DNA of 64,000 bases from Chelatococcus sp. HY11. Lineage in GTDB: Bacteria > Pseudomonadota > Alphaproteobacteria > Rhizobiales > Beijerinckiaceae. The notes beneath the pieces were generated by a model. The model ran no database searches, was not told the origin of the DNA, and saw only the letters and a program-made list of their open reading frames with translations. This document shows positions 19,203 to 28,122 of this stretch, in pieces; within the stretch, counting starts at the first letter, position 1; every line of letters starts with the position of its first letter. Made by a program: the position numbers and the translations under genes. The stretch is taken from the NCBI RefSeq assembly GCF_018398335.1, contig NZ_JAHBRX010000002.1, positions 1,054,001-1,118,000 on the forward strand. The letters run 5' to 3'.

Positions 19203-20393
19203 ATGGACTTCACCTACAGCCCCGAGGATATCGCCTTCCGCGACGAGTTGCGCGGATGGCTCGCCACCAACCTCCCGCAGGGGTGGGGCGAGACCGTCTT
19301 CCTGCCGGAGGACGAGGACGAGAACGCCATGTTTCGCCTCGACTGGGAGCGCAAGCTCTACAAAGGCGGCTGGAACGGCATTGCCTGGCCCAGGGAGTAT
19401 GGCGGACGCGGCGCCACACTGATTGAGCAGGCCATTTTCGCCGAGGAGATGGCACGGGCCAAGGCGCCCGAAGGGCTCAACATCATCGGTCGCAACCTGG
19501 TCGCCACTACCCTGCTCCACCACGGCTCGGACGCCCAGAAAGCCCGTTTCCTACCCAAGATCATCTCCGGCGAGGAGGTCTGGTGCCAGGGCTTCTCGGA
19601 GCCCAACGCCGGTTCTGATCTCGCGGCGGTACGTTGCCAGGCCGTGCGCGACGGCAACCATTTCGTGGTCAACGGCCAGAAGATCTGGACGAGCTTCGCG
19701 CAGTATTCGCAATGGTGCATTCTGCTGGCACGCACCGATCCGTCCGCGCCCAAGCACAAAGGCATCAGCTTTCTTCTCGTTGACATGAAGACGCCGGGAA
19801 TAACCATCCGGCCGCTGCGCCAGATTTCCGGCGAATGCGAGTTCAACGAAACATTCTTCGATGATGTCCGCGTGCCCGTAGAGAACCTCGTCGGCGAACT
19901 GAATGGCGGCTGGCGCATCGCCATGACGACGCTCGCCTATGAGCGTGGCCCGGAGGATGCGCTCGGGCGTCAGCTCGTGTTCCGGCAGGAGCTCGACCAG
20001 CTCCTCGCTACAGCGGCCAAGCTCCAGCGCGGTAACCAGACCGCCATCGAGGACAGCCTGCTGCGCCAGAAGCTGGCGAAGTCTCTCGTCGCCATCGAGA
20101 TCATGCGGCTGAACTGCCTGCGTGCCTTCTCGAAGAGTCTGAAGGGCGCCCCGCGCGGGGCGGAAGCCTCCATGAACAAGCTCTACTGGAGCCACGTCAT
20201 GCAGGACATGTTCGACACCGCCATGGAGGTATTGGGGCCGCTCGCGCCGCTGACGGCCGGCGATGCGCGCGCCGTGGACGGCGGGCGCTTCCAGCTCGCC
20301 TTCCTGCGCTCCAAGGCCTTCACGATCTACTCGGGCTCCTCCGAGATCCAACGCAACATCATCGCCGAGCGCGTGCTCGGCCTGCCCAAATAG
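19203..20393 (+). CDS. Acyl-CoA dehydrogenase, subunit 1
   Basis: FAD-dependent acyl-CoA dehydrogenase, 396 residues. FAD/substrate motif WCQGFSEPNAGSDLAA is at about residues 125-140, KIWTSFAQYSQWC at about 160. LAYERG near 245 could hold the catalytic glutamate as in isovaleryl-CoA-type enzymes, and the C-terminus has IYSGSSEIQRNIIAERVLGLP. The adjacent second dehydrogenase gene suggests a heteromeric enzyme of the kind described for steroid side-chain degradation. Electrons would go to ETF. Confidence 0.92.
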   Translation: MDFTYSPEDIAFRDELRGWLATNLPQGWGETVFLPEDEDENAMFRLDWERKLYKGGWNGIAWPREYGGRGATLIEQAIFAEEMARAKAPEGLNIIGRNLVATTLLHHGSDAQKARFLPKIISGEEVWCQGFSEPNAGSDLAAVRCQAVRDGNHFVVNGQKIWTSFAQYSQWCILLARTDPSAPKHKGISFLLVDMKTPGITIRPLRQISGECEFNETFFDDVRVPVENLVGELNGGWRIAMTTLAYERGPEDALGRQLVFRQELDQLLATAAKLQRGNQTAIEDSLLRQKLAKSLVAIEIMRLNCLRAFSKSLKGAPRGAEASMNKLYWSHVMQDMFDTAMEVLGPLAPLTAGDARAVDGGRFQLAFLRSKAFTIYSGSSEIQRNIIAERVLGLPK

Positions 20394-20401
20394 GCCCGGT
20401 C

Positions 20402-21520
20402 ATGGATTTCGATTTCAGCCAGGAACAATACATGTTCCAGGACACGATCCGCGAGCTCCTGGCCAATGCCCTGACCATGGAGCATCTGCGCAACGGCGCG
20501 ACCGAGGAGCTCTGGGAGCAATTGGCCGAGACCGGCGTCTTTGCCCTCCTCACCGGTGAGGCGGACGGGGGGCTCGGCCTCGGCTTCACCGATCTGGCGC
20601 TTGTCTTCGAGGAGTTCGGACGTGCCCTCGTCCCGGCACCAGTTGCCGCGGCCATCGTCGCCGGCGGCGTCATTGCGCGCTTCGGCACGCCGGAGCAGCG
20701 GGCGGAACTGCTGCCCGGCCATGGCGAAGGCCGGCTGCGCCTGTCGCCGGCCTTCGCGGAGGCCGGCACAACCATTCCCTCCGCGATGACGGCCACGGCA
20801 AGGCCCGCCGGCACCGGCTGGACCGTCAGCGGCTCCAAGATCCTCGTGCCGGATGCGGCGGCGGCAGACAAATTGTTGGTGGCGCTGCGTTTTGGTGACG
20901 ACGAACTGGGGCTTGCGCTCATTGAGCCGACCCGGGCTGGCGTCGCGTTGCGCGAGCAGAATGTCCTGGACCTGACAGCGCGTTATCATGAAGTCACCTT
21001 TGACCGCGTTGCTCTGGCTGCAAGCGACATTCTCGGCGGCAAGCCCGATTCAGCGACCGTAGTGGCCTGTTTCGATGCCGCCGCCGCGGTGGCGGCGCTG
21101 CAGATGACGGGCATGGCGGCCCGAACGCTCGACGAGGCCGTGACCTATGTCGGCCAACGCAAGCAATTCGATCGCCTGCTCGGCTCGTTCCAGGCCATCA
21201 AGCATCGTTGCGCGGACATGGCGGTCGCCGTCGATGCCTGCCGCTCGGCCGCTTATTACGCGGCCTGGGCGCTGGACGAGGCCGCGCCGGACGAGCGCGC
21301 CCGGGCGGTGTCGATGGCCAAGTCCTGGTGCGGGGACAATGCCCGCTTCACTTGCAACCAGGCCATCCAGCTGCATGGAGGTATCGGCTTCACGTGGGAA
21401 CTGGGGCTGCATCTCTTCCTGCGCCGCATCAAATGCGAGGAGGCCTCTTTCGGAGACGCCGACTGGCATCGTGAGCGGGTGATCGACGCGACACTGCGTT
21501 CCATGGAGCTTACCGGATGA
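20402..21520 (+). CDS. Acyl-CoA dehydrogenase, subunit 2
   Basis: Acyl-CoA dehydrogenase-fold protein of 372 residues, shorter and more divergent than its upstream neighbour. FAD-contact segment GRKQ-like YVGQRKQFDRLLGSFQAIKH is at about 245-265 and NQAIQLHGGIGFTWE at about 320. The middle domain lacks a clear SEPxxGSD motif (it has SPAFAEAGTTIPS). In heterotetrameric dehydrogenases of this kind one subunit supplies the FAD pocket and the other the active base, which fits. It begins eight bases after subunit 1 and overlaps the alcohol dehydrogenase gene by four. Confidence 0.9.
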   Translation: MDFDFSQEQYMFQDTIRELLANALTMEHLRNGATEELWEQLAETGVFALLTGEADGGLGLGFTDLALVFEEFGRALVPAPVAAAIVAGGVIARFGTPEQRAELLPGHGEGRLRLSPAFAEAGTTIPSAMTATARPAGTGWTVSGSKILVPDAAAADKLLVALRFGDDELGLALIEPTRAGVALREQNVLDLTARYHEVTFDRVALAASDILGGKPDSATVVACFDAAAAVAALQMTGMAARTLDEAVTYVGQRKQFDRLLGSFQAIKHRCADMAVAVDACRSAAYYAAWALDEAAPDERARAVSMAKSWCGDNARFTCNQAIQLHGGIGFTWELGLHLFLRRIKCEEASFGDADWHRERVIDATLRSMELTG

Positions 21521-22560
21521 CGATGCGCGCCATGCTCATGCCCAGCTTCGGCGGGCCGGATGTTTTCGAATGCCGCGAAGTGCCCATGCCGCGCTGCGCG
21601 CCTGATCAGATGCGGGTGCGGGTTCATGCTTGCGGCGTATGCGGGCACGATCTTCTAAACCGCGCGGGCCATTTTCCACATACGCGGCTGCCAGCCGTCA
21701 TGGGCCATGAGATCGCGGGAACGGTGGAGGAGGCTGGCCCGCTGGTCACGCGCTTTGCGCCGGGCGACAGGGTCGCGATGATCCAGCGCATGCCTTGCGG
21801 GGTCTGCGCGCTTTGCCGGTCCGGACGGGAAAACCTCTGCACATCCGGTCCCGGCTTCTATGGCGAAGACGTCTCAGGCGGCTATGGCTCGCATGTGCTC
21901 GCCACGGAACGCAACGCGGTGAAGCTCCCGGATTCGATACCGCTTGAGATCGCCTGCACGCTGAGCTGTGCCATCGGCACCGGTTTCCACGCGCTGCGCC
22001 GCGCGCAACTCACCCTTGGCGACAGCGTGGTCATCACCGGGGCTAGCGGTGGTGTCGGCATTCATACCGTCAAGCTCGCACGGCTGCTCGGCCTCCGGGC
22101 CATCGCCATCTCCTCGTCGCCCGACAAGGTCGAGCGGCTGCGTGCGGCCGGGGCGGCTGAGGTCGTTGTTGCGCCCGACTTCCAGTTCCACAAGGAGGTC
22201 AAGGAATTGACCGGTGGCCTTGGCGCCGACGCGATTATCGAGATCGCCGGCCGTCCGACCTTCGCCTCCTCGACACGAGCCCTCAGGGCGGCGGGGCGCA
22301 TGGTGATCGTCGGCAACGTCGATCCCGGCAGCGTGGCGCTCAACCCGGCCATGGCCATCCTGCGGGAGATGGACTTCGTGGGCAGCGCCCATGCGACCGT
22401 CGCGGACCTGCAGAAAGTCATCGCACTTGTCGAACGCGGCGAGATCGCGCCGGAGATCGCCGGCGTCCTCCCCGTCGAGGACGCGGCCGAAGCCCATCGA
22501 CGCATGGAGGCCCGTGGCACCTCCGGCCGCATGGTGCTCCTGCATGGTGGGGGCGGATGA
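21517..22560 (+). CDS. Zinc-dependent alcohol dehydrogenase family protein
   Basis: Medium-chain dehydrogenase of 347 residues. Catalytic zinc ligands lie in CGVCGHD and GHE; the structural zinc loop has four cysteines (CGVCALCRSGRENLC). The NAD(P) fold shows GASGGVGIH near residue 175. It likely oxidises a hydroxyl intermediate. It overlaps the previous and following genes by four bases each, so it is firmly in the operon. Confidence 0.92.
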   Translation: MTMRAMLMPSFGGPDVFECREVPMPRCAPDQMRVRVHACGVCGHDLLNRAGHFPHTRLPAVMGHEIAGTVEEAGPLVTRFAPGDRVAMIQRMPCGVCALCRSGRENLCTSGPGFYGEDVSGGYGSHVLATERNAVKLPDSIPLEIACTLSCAIGTGFHALRRAQLTLGDSVVITGASGGVGIHTVKLARLLGLRAIAISSSPDKVERLRAAGAAEVVVAPDFQFHKEVKELTGGLGADAIIEIAGRPTFASSTRALRAAGRMVIVGNVDPGSVALNPAMAILREMDFVGSAHATVADLQKVIALVERGEIAPEIAGVLPVEDAAEAHRRMEARGTSGRMVLLHGGGG

Positions 22561-23444
22561 TGTTGGACGTCCCGCAACCGCATGTCCCATCACGCCGCGA
22601 GACCGTGGAAGTCCGCGGTCTTCGCTATGCCGTCCGTCGCTGGGGCCGTGACAATGCCCGGCCGCTCCTGATGGTCCACGGCACCCGTGAGTCATCGATA
22701 ACCTTTCAGTTCGTGGTGGACCATCTGCGGGATGATTGGCAGGTGATCGCCCCTGACTGGCGCGGCCACGGGCATTCGGACCGCGCCCAGTCCTATTGGT
22801 TCCACGATTTCGTCGGTGATCTCGCCGTCCTTGTCGAGCGCCTGTTCCCCGCGCAGGCTGTGCCGCTCGTCGGTCATAGCCTCGGCGGCAATGTCGCGGG
22901 CATATACGCCGGGCTGCGGCCGGAACGCATCTCGCATCTCGTCTCGCTCGACGGCTTCGGCCCGCTCGTCGACCATGTCCCGGTGGATCCCGTCGCCCTG
23001 TTGCGGCGGCATATTGAGGCCGGGGAGCGCCAAGGCCGCGCCTATCCCGACATTGCGACGATGGCGGCACGCCTGCGACAGGCCAATCCACGGCTCACGC
23101 AAGGGCAGGCGATGCTGCTCGCCGAGCATTCCAGCGCGGAAGGCCCGGACAGACAAAGACGCTGGCTCTATACGGGCGGCTTCCAGCGCTCGCTGCCATC
23201 GTTGCGCACGATGGCAGAGTGGGGGCGGCTATGGGCCGGGATCACAGCTCCCGCCCTTTGGGTGATGTCCGAGGATACCCGCCCGAACGCCCCGGTGCGC
23301 TTTCCCGCCGAGATCGAGCGCCGTGCCGCTCTGATGCCGCGCCTCGAACGCCGCCAGATCCCGGGCACCAGCCACAACCTGCACCATGACGAGCCAGCCG
23401 TCGTCGCAAAGCTGATCGAGGATTTCATCAGCAGACCACCATGA
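22557..23444 (+). CDS. Alpha/beta hydrolase
   Basis: Serine hydrolase fold, 295 residues. Oxyanion region MVHGTRESS, nucleophile elbow VGHSLGGNVAG near residue 105, and a C-terminal histidine in TSHNLHHDEP. Possible roles are hydrolysis of a C-C bond, an ester or a thioester in the pathway. ATG codons at 22557 and 22560 are both possible. A 70-base gap to the following livH includes a mini reading frame. Confidence 0.88.
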   Translation: MMLDVPQPHVPSRRETVEVRGLRYAVRRWGRDNARPLLMVHGTRESSITFQFVVDHLRDDWQVIAPDWRGHGHSDRAQSYWFHDFVGDLAVLVERLFPAQAVPLVGHSLGGNVAGIYAGLRPERISHLVSLDGFGPLVDHVPVDPVALLRRHIEAGERQGRAYPDIATMAARLRQANPRLTQGQAMLLAEHSSAEGPDRQRRWLYTGGFQRSLPSLRTMAEWGRLWAGITAPALWVMSEDTRPNAPVRFPAEIERRAALMPRLERRQIPGTSHNLHHDEPAVVAKLIEDFISRPP

Positions 23445-23486
23445 AGGTTTCCGATCAAAAAAATGCAGAGGGAGGACAGTCGAATA

Positions 23487-23513
23487 ATGCGCGCACGCGG
23501 TAAAGGGCCCTGA
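23487..23513 (+). CDS. Eight-codon leader reading frame before livH (tentative)
   Basis: ATG at 23487 preceded by GGGAGGACAG encodes MRARGKGP and stops at 23511-23513, one base before the livH ATG. The good ribosome site belongs to this mini-frame, while livH itself has only a weak one (AAAGGG). This could couple translation of livH to the leader. It may be coincidence. Confidence 0.25.
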   Translation: MRARGKGP

Positions 23514-23514
23514 C

Positions 23515-24387
23515 ATGCTGGCCCAGCAAGTTGTGAACGGCATTGTGCTGGGGAGCATCTATGCGCTCTCGGCGCTTGGCTTCACGCTCATTTTCGGCGC
23601 GGCGCGCCTGGTCAATTTCGCCTATGGCGAAATCCTGATGCTGGGCGCGTTCTTCACGCTCACGCTGATGAGCGCGCTCGGCCTGCCTTTCTTCGCCGCG
23701 TTGCCCGCCGGCATGGCCGCCACTGCGCTCCTCAGCGTCGTCCTGTTCTACCTCACGATCCGGCCTCTCACCCGCAAATCCTACACGTCGCTGCAAGGCG
23801 AGCTGCAGGTCATCCTGGTCACGCTCGGCCTGCTCTACGTACTGCGCGAATCCGCCTTCATCATCTGGGGCTCCGCGCCGCGCAAGATCGAGATGGGCAT
23901 ATCCGGCATCGTCCTCATAGGCGACGTGGTGCTGACCCGCCAGCGCCTCGTGGTCATCCTCATCATGGCGATCATGGTCACCGCGCTCTATCTCATGCTG
24001 TACCGCACCCGCATCGGCAAGGCACTGCGCGCCATCGCGCAGAACCGTGAGGGCGCGGCGGCCATCGGCCTCGACGGCGACCGGATCATCGCCTTCGTCT
24101 TCGCCGTTTCGGGTGCGCTCGCCTGCGTCGCCGGCAGCCTCCTCGGCACCCTCTACGCGGTGGAACCCGCCATGGGCGGCGCCCCGCTCCTGAAGGCCTT
24201 CGTGATCGTGATCTTCGGTGGCCTCGGCAGCGTGCCCGGCGCCATCGCCGGCGGGCTTGCGCTTGGCCTCATCGAGACCCTGACCGGGGCCTATATCAGC
24301 TTTGCCTTCAAGGACATCTTCACCTTCCTGCTGCTGATCGCCGTGCTGCTGCTGCGACCTGCCGGCCTGTTCGGGAGGGTGCGATGA
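23515..24387 (+). CDS. livH: Branched-chain amino acid-type ABC transporter permease LivH (system 2)
   Basis: Membrane permease of 290 residues, LivH type: VVNGIVLGSIYALSALGFT at the N-terminus, ARLVNFAYGEILMLGAFF near 35, coupling-helix region RTRIGKALRAIAQNREGAAAIGLD near 165. It overlaps livM by four bases. Part of importer 2 inside the long catabolic operon, so the substrate is probably the growth compound of the pathway. Confidence 0.94.
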   Translation: MLAQQVVNGIVLGSIYALSALGFTLIFGAARLVNFAYGEILMLGAFFTLTLMSALGLPFFAALPAGMAATALLSVVLFYLTIRPLTRKSYTSLQGELQVILVTLGLLYVLRESAFIIWGSAPRKIEMGISGIVLIGDVVLTRQRLVVILIMAIMVTALYLMLYRTRIGKALRAIAQNREGAAAIGLDGDRIIAFVFAVSGALACVAGSLLGTLYAVEPAMGGAPLLKAFVIVIFGGLGSVPGAIAGGLALGLIETLTGAYISFAFKDIFTFLLLIAVLLLRPAGLFGRVR

Positions 24388-25331
24388 ACAGGCTCGCGCT
24401 CCCCCTCTTCGTGCTCGTCATGGCGATCCTGCCGCAACTGGTCAGCGACTATCAGGTCTACCTGATGACGCTCACCGTGATCTGGGCGATCATGGCGCTC
24501 AGCATGGGCCTCGTCCTCGGCTATGTCGGCCAGATCAATCTCGGCCAGATCGCCTTCGTCGCCATAGCGGCCTATACGTCCACATTGCTGCGCCTCAATT
24601 TCGAGCTGAGCTTCTGGCTGGCCGCGCCCGTCGCGCTCGCCGTCGTCGTGGCCGTCGCGGCCATCGTCGGGCTGATCACGCTGCGGCTCAGAGGGCCGTT
24701 CTTCATTCTCGTGATGCTCGCCTTCGCGGAGATCGTGCGGCTTGTCATCGCCAATTGGCAGGAGGTGACCAACGGCCCGCTCGGGCTGCGCGGCATCGCG
24801 CCGCCGGAACCCATCTTCGGCATCTCATTCGCCAGCAAGACCGCCTTCTACTATCTCGCGCTCGTCGTGCTCGTGGTGAGCCTCGCAGCTCTCCTGAGGC
24901 TCGTCCGCAGCAAGACCGGCCGCATGCTGGTCGCGGTGCGTGAGGATGAGATCCTCGCGGAATTCGTCGGCATCCCGGTCATGCGGCAAAAGGTGATCGG
25001 CCTTTGCATCTCGGCCTTCGTGGCCGGCCTCGGCGGCCTCCTGCTCGGTCCTTTCCTCACCATTCTGGCGCCGAGCCAGTTCACGCTCTTCGCCTCGGTA
25101 GACATGATCGTGATGGTTGTCGTGGGCGGCGTCGGCACACTCGCAGGGCCGATCATAGGCGCGGTGTTCCTCACCTACATCCCGGAAATGCTAAGCTTCG
25201 CCAATCACTTCCGCCCGATCCTCATGGGCGTGGTGCTGATCGTCGTCACTCTATTTGCGCCACGAGGCATTCTCGGCCTGCTGCGAAGCCTCAAACGCAC
25301 CCCGGCAACGGAGGCGCGCGATGGCCGGTGA
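24384..25331 (+). CDS. livM: Branched-chain amino acid-type ABC transporter permease LivM (system 2)
   Basis: Membrane permease of 315 residues. MGLVLGYVGQINLGQIAFVAIAAY and ILVMLAFAEIVRLVIANW are LivM hallmarks, followed by the coupling segment GRMLVAVREDEILAEFVGI near 190. Overlaps livH by four bases and livG by eleven. Forms the channel of importer 2 with LivH. Confidence 0.94.
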   Translation: MNRLALPLFVLVMAILPQLVSDYQVYLMTLTVIWAIMALSMGLVLGYVGQINLGQIAFVAIAAYTSTLLRLNFELSFWLAAPVALAVVVAVAAIVGLITLRLRGPFFILVMLAFAEIVRLVIANWQEVTNGPLGLRGIAPPEPIFGISFASKTAFYYLALVVLVVSLAALLRLVRSKTGRMLVAVREDEILAEFVGIPVMRQKVIGLCISAFVAGLGGLLLGPFLTILAPSQFTLFASVDMIVMVVVGGVGTLAGPIIGAVFLTYIPEMLSFANHFRPILMGVVLIVVTLFAPRGILGLLRSLKRTPATEARDGR

Positions 25332-26097
25332 ACCCTTCCTCGCAGTCGACCACATCGCCAAGAATTTCGGAGGGGTCAAGGCGGTGAAGGATGTGACCTT
25401 CACGGTCCAGCGTGGCGAGATCCTCGGCCTGATCGGGCCGAACGGCGCCGGCAAGACCACGACTTTCAACCTCATCTCCGGCCTCCTGGCGCTCACCGGC
25501 GGCGAGGTGCGATTGGAAGGCCAGCGCATCAGCGGCGCCCGACCCGACCGCATTGCCTCTCTCGGCGTCGCGCGTACCTTCCAGGGCACACGGATCTTTC
25601 CGGCGCTCACGGTCCGCGAAAACCTGGAAACCGCCCTGCTGGCCCGCGCGCCGGTGGGCTTCTGGGCAGACTGGTTCGGGCTGCCGGCGGCACGCGCCGC
25701 CCATGCCGAGATCAGCGGCGAAGTCGCCGCCGTACTCGACTTCATCGGCCTGTCGGCGCAGATGGAGCGCATTGCGGGCGACATGCCCTATGCGCACCAG
25801 AGCCTGCTCGGCATTGGTCTCGCGCTGGCGCTGAAGCCGCGCCTGCTGCTGCTCGACGAGCCCTTCGCCGGCATGAACCCCAACGAGACGGCCGGGGCCG
25901 CCGCCATGGTCCGGCGCATCCGGGACAGCGGCGTGACGGTGCTTTTCGTCGAGCATGACATGGCCGCGGTGATGGGGATCTGCGACCGGATCGTCGTCGT
26001 GGATCAGGGAGCCAAGATCGCCGAGGGCACGCCGGCCGAAATCGCGGCGAACCCGCGCGTTATCGAGGCCTATCTGGGGAGCGACGAGGATGCTTGA
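25321..26097 (+). CDS. livG: Branched-chain amino acid-type ABC transporter ATPase LivG (system 2)
   Basis: ATPase of 258 residues from ATG 25321. Walker A GPNGAGKT at 39-46, Walker B LLLLDEPFAGMNPNE. The ABC signature, LSYGQQ in most LivG proteins, reads MPYAHQ here (about 155-160), losing its glycine. Whether this changes ATP turnover is unknown. An earlier in-frame ATG at 25255 lies deep inside livM and is unlikely. Overlaps livF by eight bases. Confidence 0.92.
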   Translation: MAGEPFLAVDHIAKNFGGVKAVKDVTFTVQRGEILGLIGPNGAGKTTTFNLISGLLALTGGEVRLEGQRISGARPDRIASLGVARTFQGTRIFPALTVRENLETALLARAPVGFWADWFGLPAARAAHAEISGEVAAVLDFIGLSAQMERIAGDMPYAHQSLLGIGLALALKPRLLLLDEPFAGMNPNETAGAAAMVRRIRDSGVTVLFVEHDMAAVMGICDRIVVVDQGAKIAEGTPAEIAANPRVIEAYLGSDEDA

Positions 26098-26806
26098 AAT
26101 CCGCGATCTCGAGGCGGCCTACGGCCCCATCGTCGCGCTCCATGGCATCAATCTCGCCATTGCCGAGGGCGAGGCTATCACCGTCATCGGCGCCAATGGT
26201 GCGGGCAAGTCCACACTCCTCAAGACGATCTGTGGGATGCTGAGACCGCGGGCCGGTGAGATCCGTTTTGAGGGCAAGCCAACCCTTGGCCTGTCCTCGG
26301 CGCGTATGGTGCAACGCGGTGTCGCGCTTGTGCCGGAGGGACGGCATGTCTTCCCGCAACTGACCGTGCGCGAGAACCTCGATCTCGGTGCCTACTATCG
26401 CCGCGACAACGCGTCGGTCCGCACAGATCTCGAGACCGTGCTCGACACTTTCCCGATCCTGCGCGAGCGCCTTTCGCAGCCGGGCGGCTCCCTGTCCGGC
26501 GGGCAGCAGCAGATGCTCGCTATCGGGCGAGCAATGATGTCGCGCCCGCGCCTCCTGATGCTCGACGAGCCCTCGCTCGGCCTGGCGCCGGCCATCGTAC
26601 AGCAACTCGGGCGCATCATTCGGGACCTGAACCATAACGGCACAACTATCCTGCTCGTCGAGCAGAATGCGCGGATGGCGCTACGCCTCGCGCATCGCGC
26701 CTATGTGCTCGCCACCGGCCGCGTGACGCGCACGGGCACGGGGCAGGAGTTGCTGGACGACCCCGCCGTGAAGGCGAGCTATCTCGGCGGACATTCCGGA
26801 CCGTGA
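26090..26806 (+). CDS. livF: Branched-chain amino acid-type ABC transporter ATPase LivF (system 2)
   Basis: ATPase of 238 residues. Walker A GANGAGKS at 34-41, full signature LSGGQQQM near 135, Walker B LMLDEPSLGLAP. Its signature is normal, so importer 2 combines one standard and one altered ATPase. It overlaps livG by eight bases, and a 91-base gap precedes the binding-protein gene. Confidence 0.94.
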   Translation: MLEIRDLEAAYGPIVALHGINLAIAEGEAITVIGANGAGKSTLLKTICGMLRPRAGEIRFEGKPTLGLSSARMVQRGVALVPEGRHVFPQLTVRENLDLGAYYRRDNASVRTDLETVLDTFPILRERLSQPGGSLSGGQQQMLAIGRAMMSRPRLLMLDEPSLGLAPAIVQQLGRIIRDLNHNGTTILLVEQNARMALRLAHRAYVLATGRVTRTGTGQELLDDPAVKASYLGGHSGP

Positions 26807-26897
26807 GGGCGAAAGAGCTCGCACCGGGATAAACCGCCCTGTCCGTTCCGAGTCCACCGGCGGGCAGTGCATAAAGTGGACGGAGGGTGGAGAGAAG

Positions 26898-28064
26898 ATG
26901 ACGCGGATGACCTTTGGCTGGCGCGCTGCGCTCGCCGCCGTGCTGGCGGCAACGCTTTTTCCGGCAGCCATGACCCACAAGGCCCATGCCCAGGAGAAGA
27001 CGGTGAGGATCGGCGCGATCTTCGCCCAGACAGGCCCCAACGCCTCGATTGGTTCGGAGGCGCTGATCGGCACCCAATATGCGATCAAGAAGATCAATGA
27101 GACGGGCGGTATTAAGATCGGCGCTGATACCTACAAGTTCGAGCTCGTTAATATCGATGACGAGTCAAAAGCCGAGCGCGCCGTCGCGGCCGCGGAAAAA
27201 CTGGTGGCGGACAAGACCATCCCGGTGATTTTGACGCCGCCCTCCTCCACGACGACGCTCGCGGTTGTGCCTATCGCCGAGAAGAACGGCCGTATCGCGC
27301 TTAGCTTCGTGGCCTCGGCACCCACGGTAACCGGCCCTGACCATCCGCTGAGCTTCCGCACGACACTCAGCGCCATCATGAATGTGGCCCCGTCGATCGA
27401 ATTCCTGATCAAGGAAAAGGGGATCAAGAAAATCGCCTATATTGGCCGCAATGATGACTGGGGGCGCGCGGCCGGCGCGAGCATCGCGGAAACCGCCAAG
27501 AAGCTCGGCGCCGAAGTGGTGATGACGGAATATTTCGAGTCAGGCTCCACCGATTTCTACGGCCTTCTCACCAAGGCGCGCGCTGCGGCCCCCGGGGCTG
27601 TCGTCGGTGCGGCCTTCATGGAAGACGGCGTCTCCATGATTAAGCAGTATCGGGAGCTACAGCTCAAGCAACCCTTCTTGTCGGTCGCCGTGATCTGGGC
27701 TTCTCCGGTGTTCCTGAAGGCGGCTGGAGCCGATATGGACGGCGTCTATATTTCCACCGGGCCTACGACGTCATCGAATCCTGAACTCGATGCTTTCCGC
27801 GCGGCATTCAAGGCCGAGACCGGCGCGGAGGCCCTGCCCTTCAGCATCACGGCCGTGGACAACGTCAATCTCATCGCCGAAGCGATGAGGACTGCTGGCA
27901 CCACCGATCCGCAGAAGGTCGCCGACGCCCTGCGCAAAAGTACCTACAAGGGGCTCCTGCAGACCTACAAGTTCGACGGCGGCACACAGTCCGACGTTGT
28001 CATCAACGTCAATGAGGTGAAGGACGGCAAGGTCGGCGTCATCTCCTCCCTGACGACCCGGTAG
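26898..28064 (+). CDS. ABC transporter substrate-binding protein, Leu/Ile/Val-binding type (system 2)
   Basis: Periplasmic binding protein of 388 residues. Signal peptide about 1-31 (AALAAVLAATLFPAAMTHKAHA), then TVRIGAIFAQTGPNASIG, the family N-terminus. A ribosome site GGAGAGAAG precedes ATG 26898. It closes the set for importer 2 (HMGF order followed by receptor). A stem-loop follows the stop codon. Ligand not predictable from sequence; context suggests an acid broken down by this operon. Confidence 0.93.
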   Translation: MTRMTFGWRAALAAVLAATLFPAAMTHKAHAQEKTVRIGAIFAQTGPNASIGSEALIGTQYAIKKINETGGIKIGADTYKFELVNIDDESKAERAVAAAEKLVADKTIPVILTPPSSTTTLAVVPIAEKNGRIALSFVASAPTVTGPDHPLSFRTTLSAIMNVAPSIEFLIKEKGIKKIAYIGRNDDWGRAAGASIAETAKKLGAEVVMTEYFESGSTDFYGLLTKARAAAPGAVVGAAFMEDGVSMIKQYRELQLKQPFLSVAVIWASPVFLKAAGADMDGVYISTGPTTSSNPELDAFRAAFKAETGAEALPFSITAVDNVNLIAEAMRTAGTTDPQKVADALRKSTYKGLLQTYKFDGGTQSDVVINVNEVKDGKVGVISSLTTR

Positions 28065-28078
28065 CGGCGCAGCCAAGT

Positions 28079-28105
28079 CCCGCCTGACCAGTCGGTTCAG
28101 GCGGG
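28079..28105 (+). other. Stem-loop between binding-protein gene and EthD gene
   Basis: CCCGCCTGA (28079-28087) pairs perfectly with TCAGGCGGG (28097-28105) around a nine-base loop, 15 bases after the binding-protein stop. No T tract follows, so it is more likely a transcript-stabilising element that raises binding-protein mRNA than a full terminator. Confidence 0.4.
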
Positions 28106-28122
28106 GCAACGCAACCTGCGAG

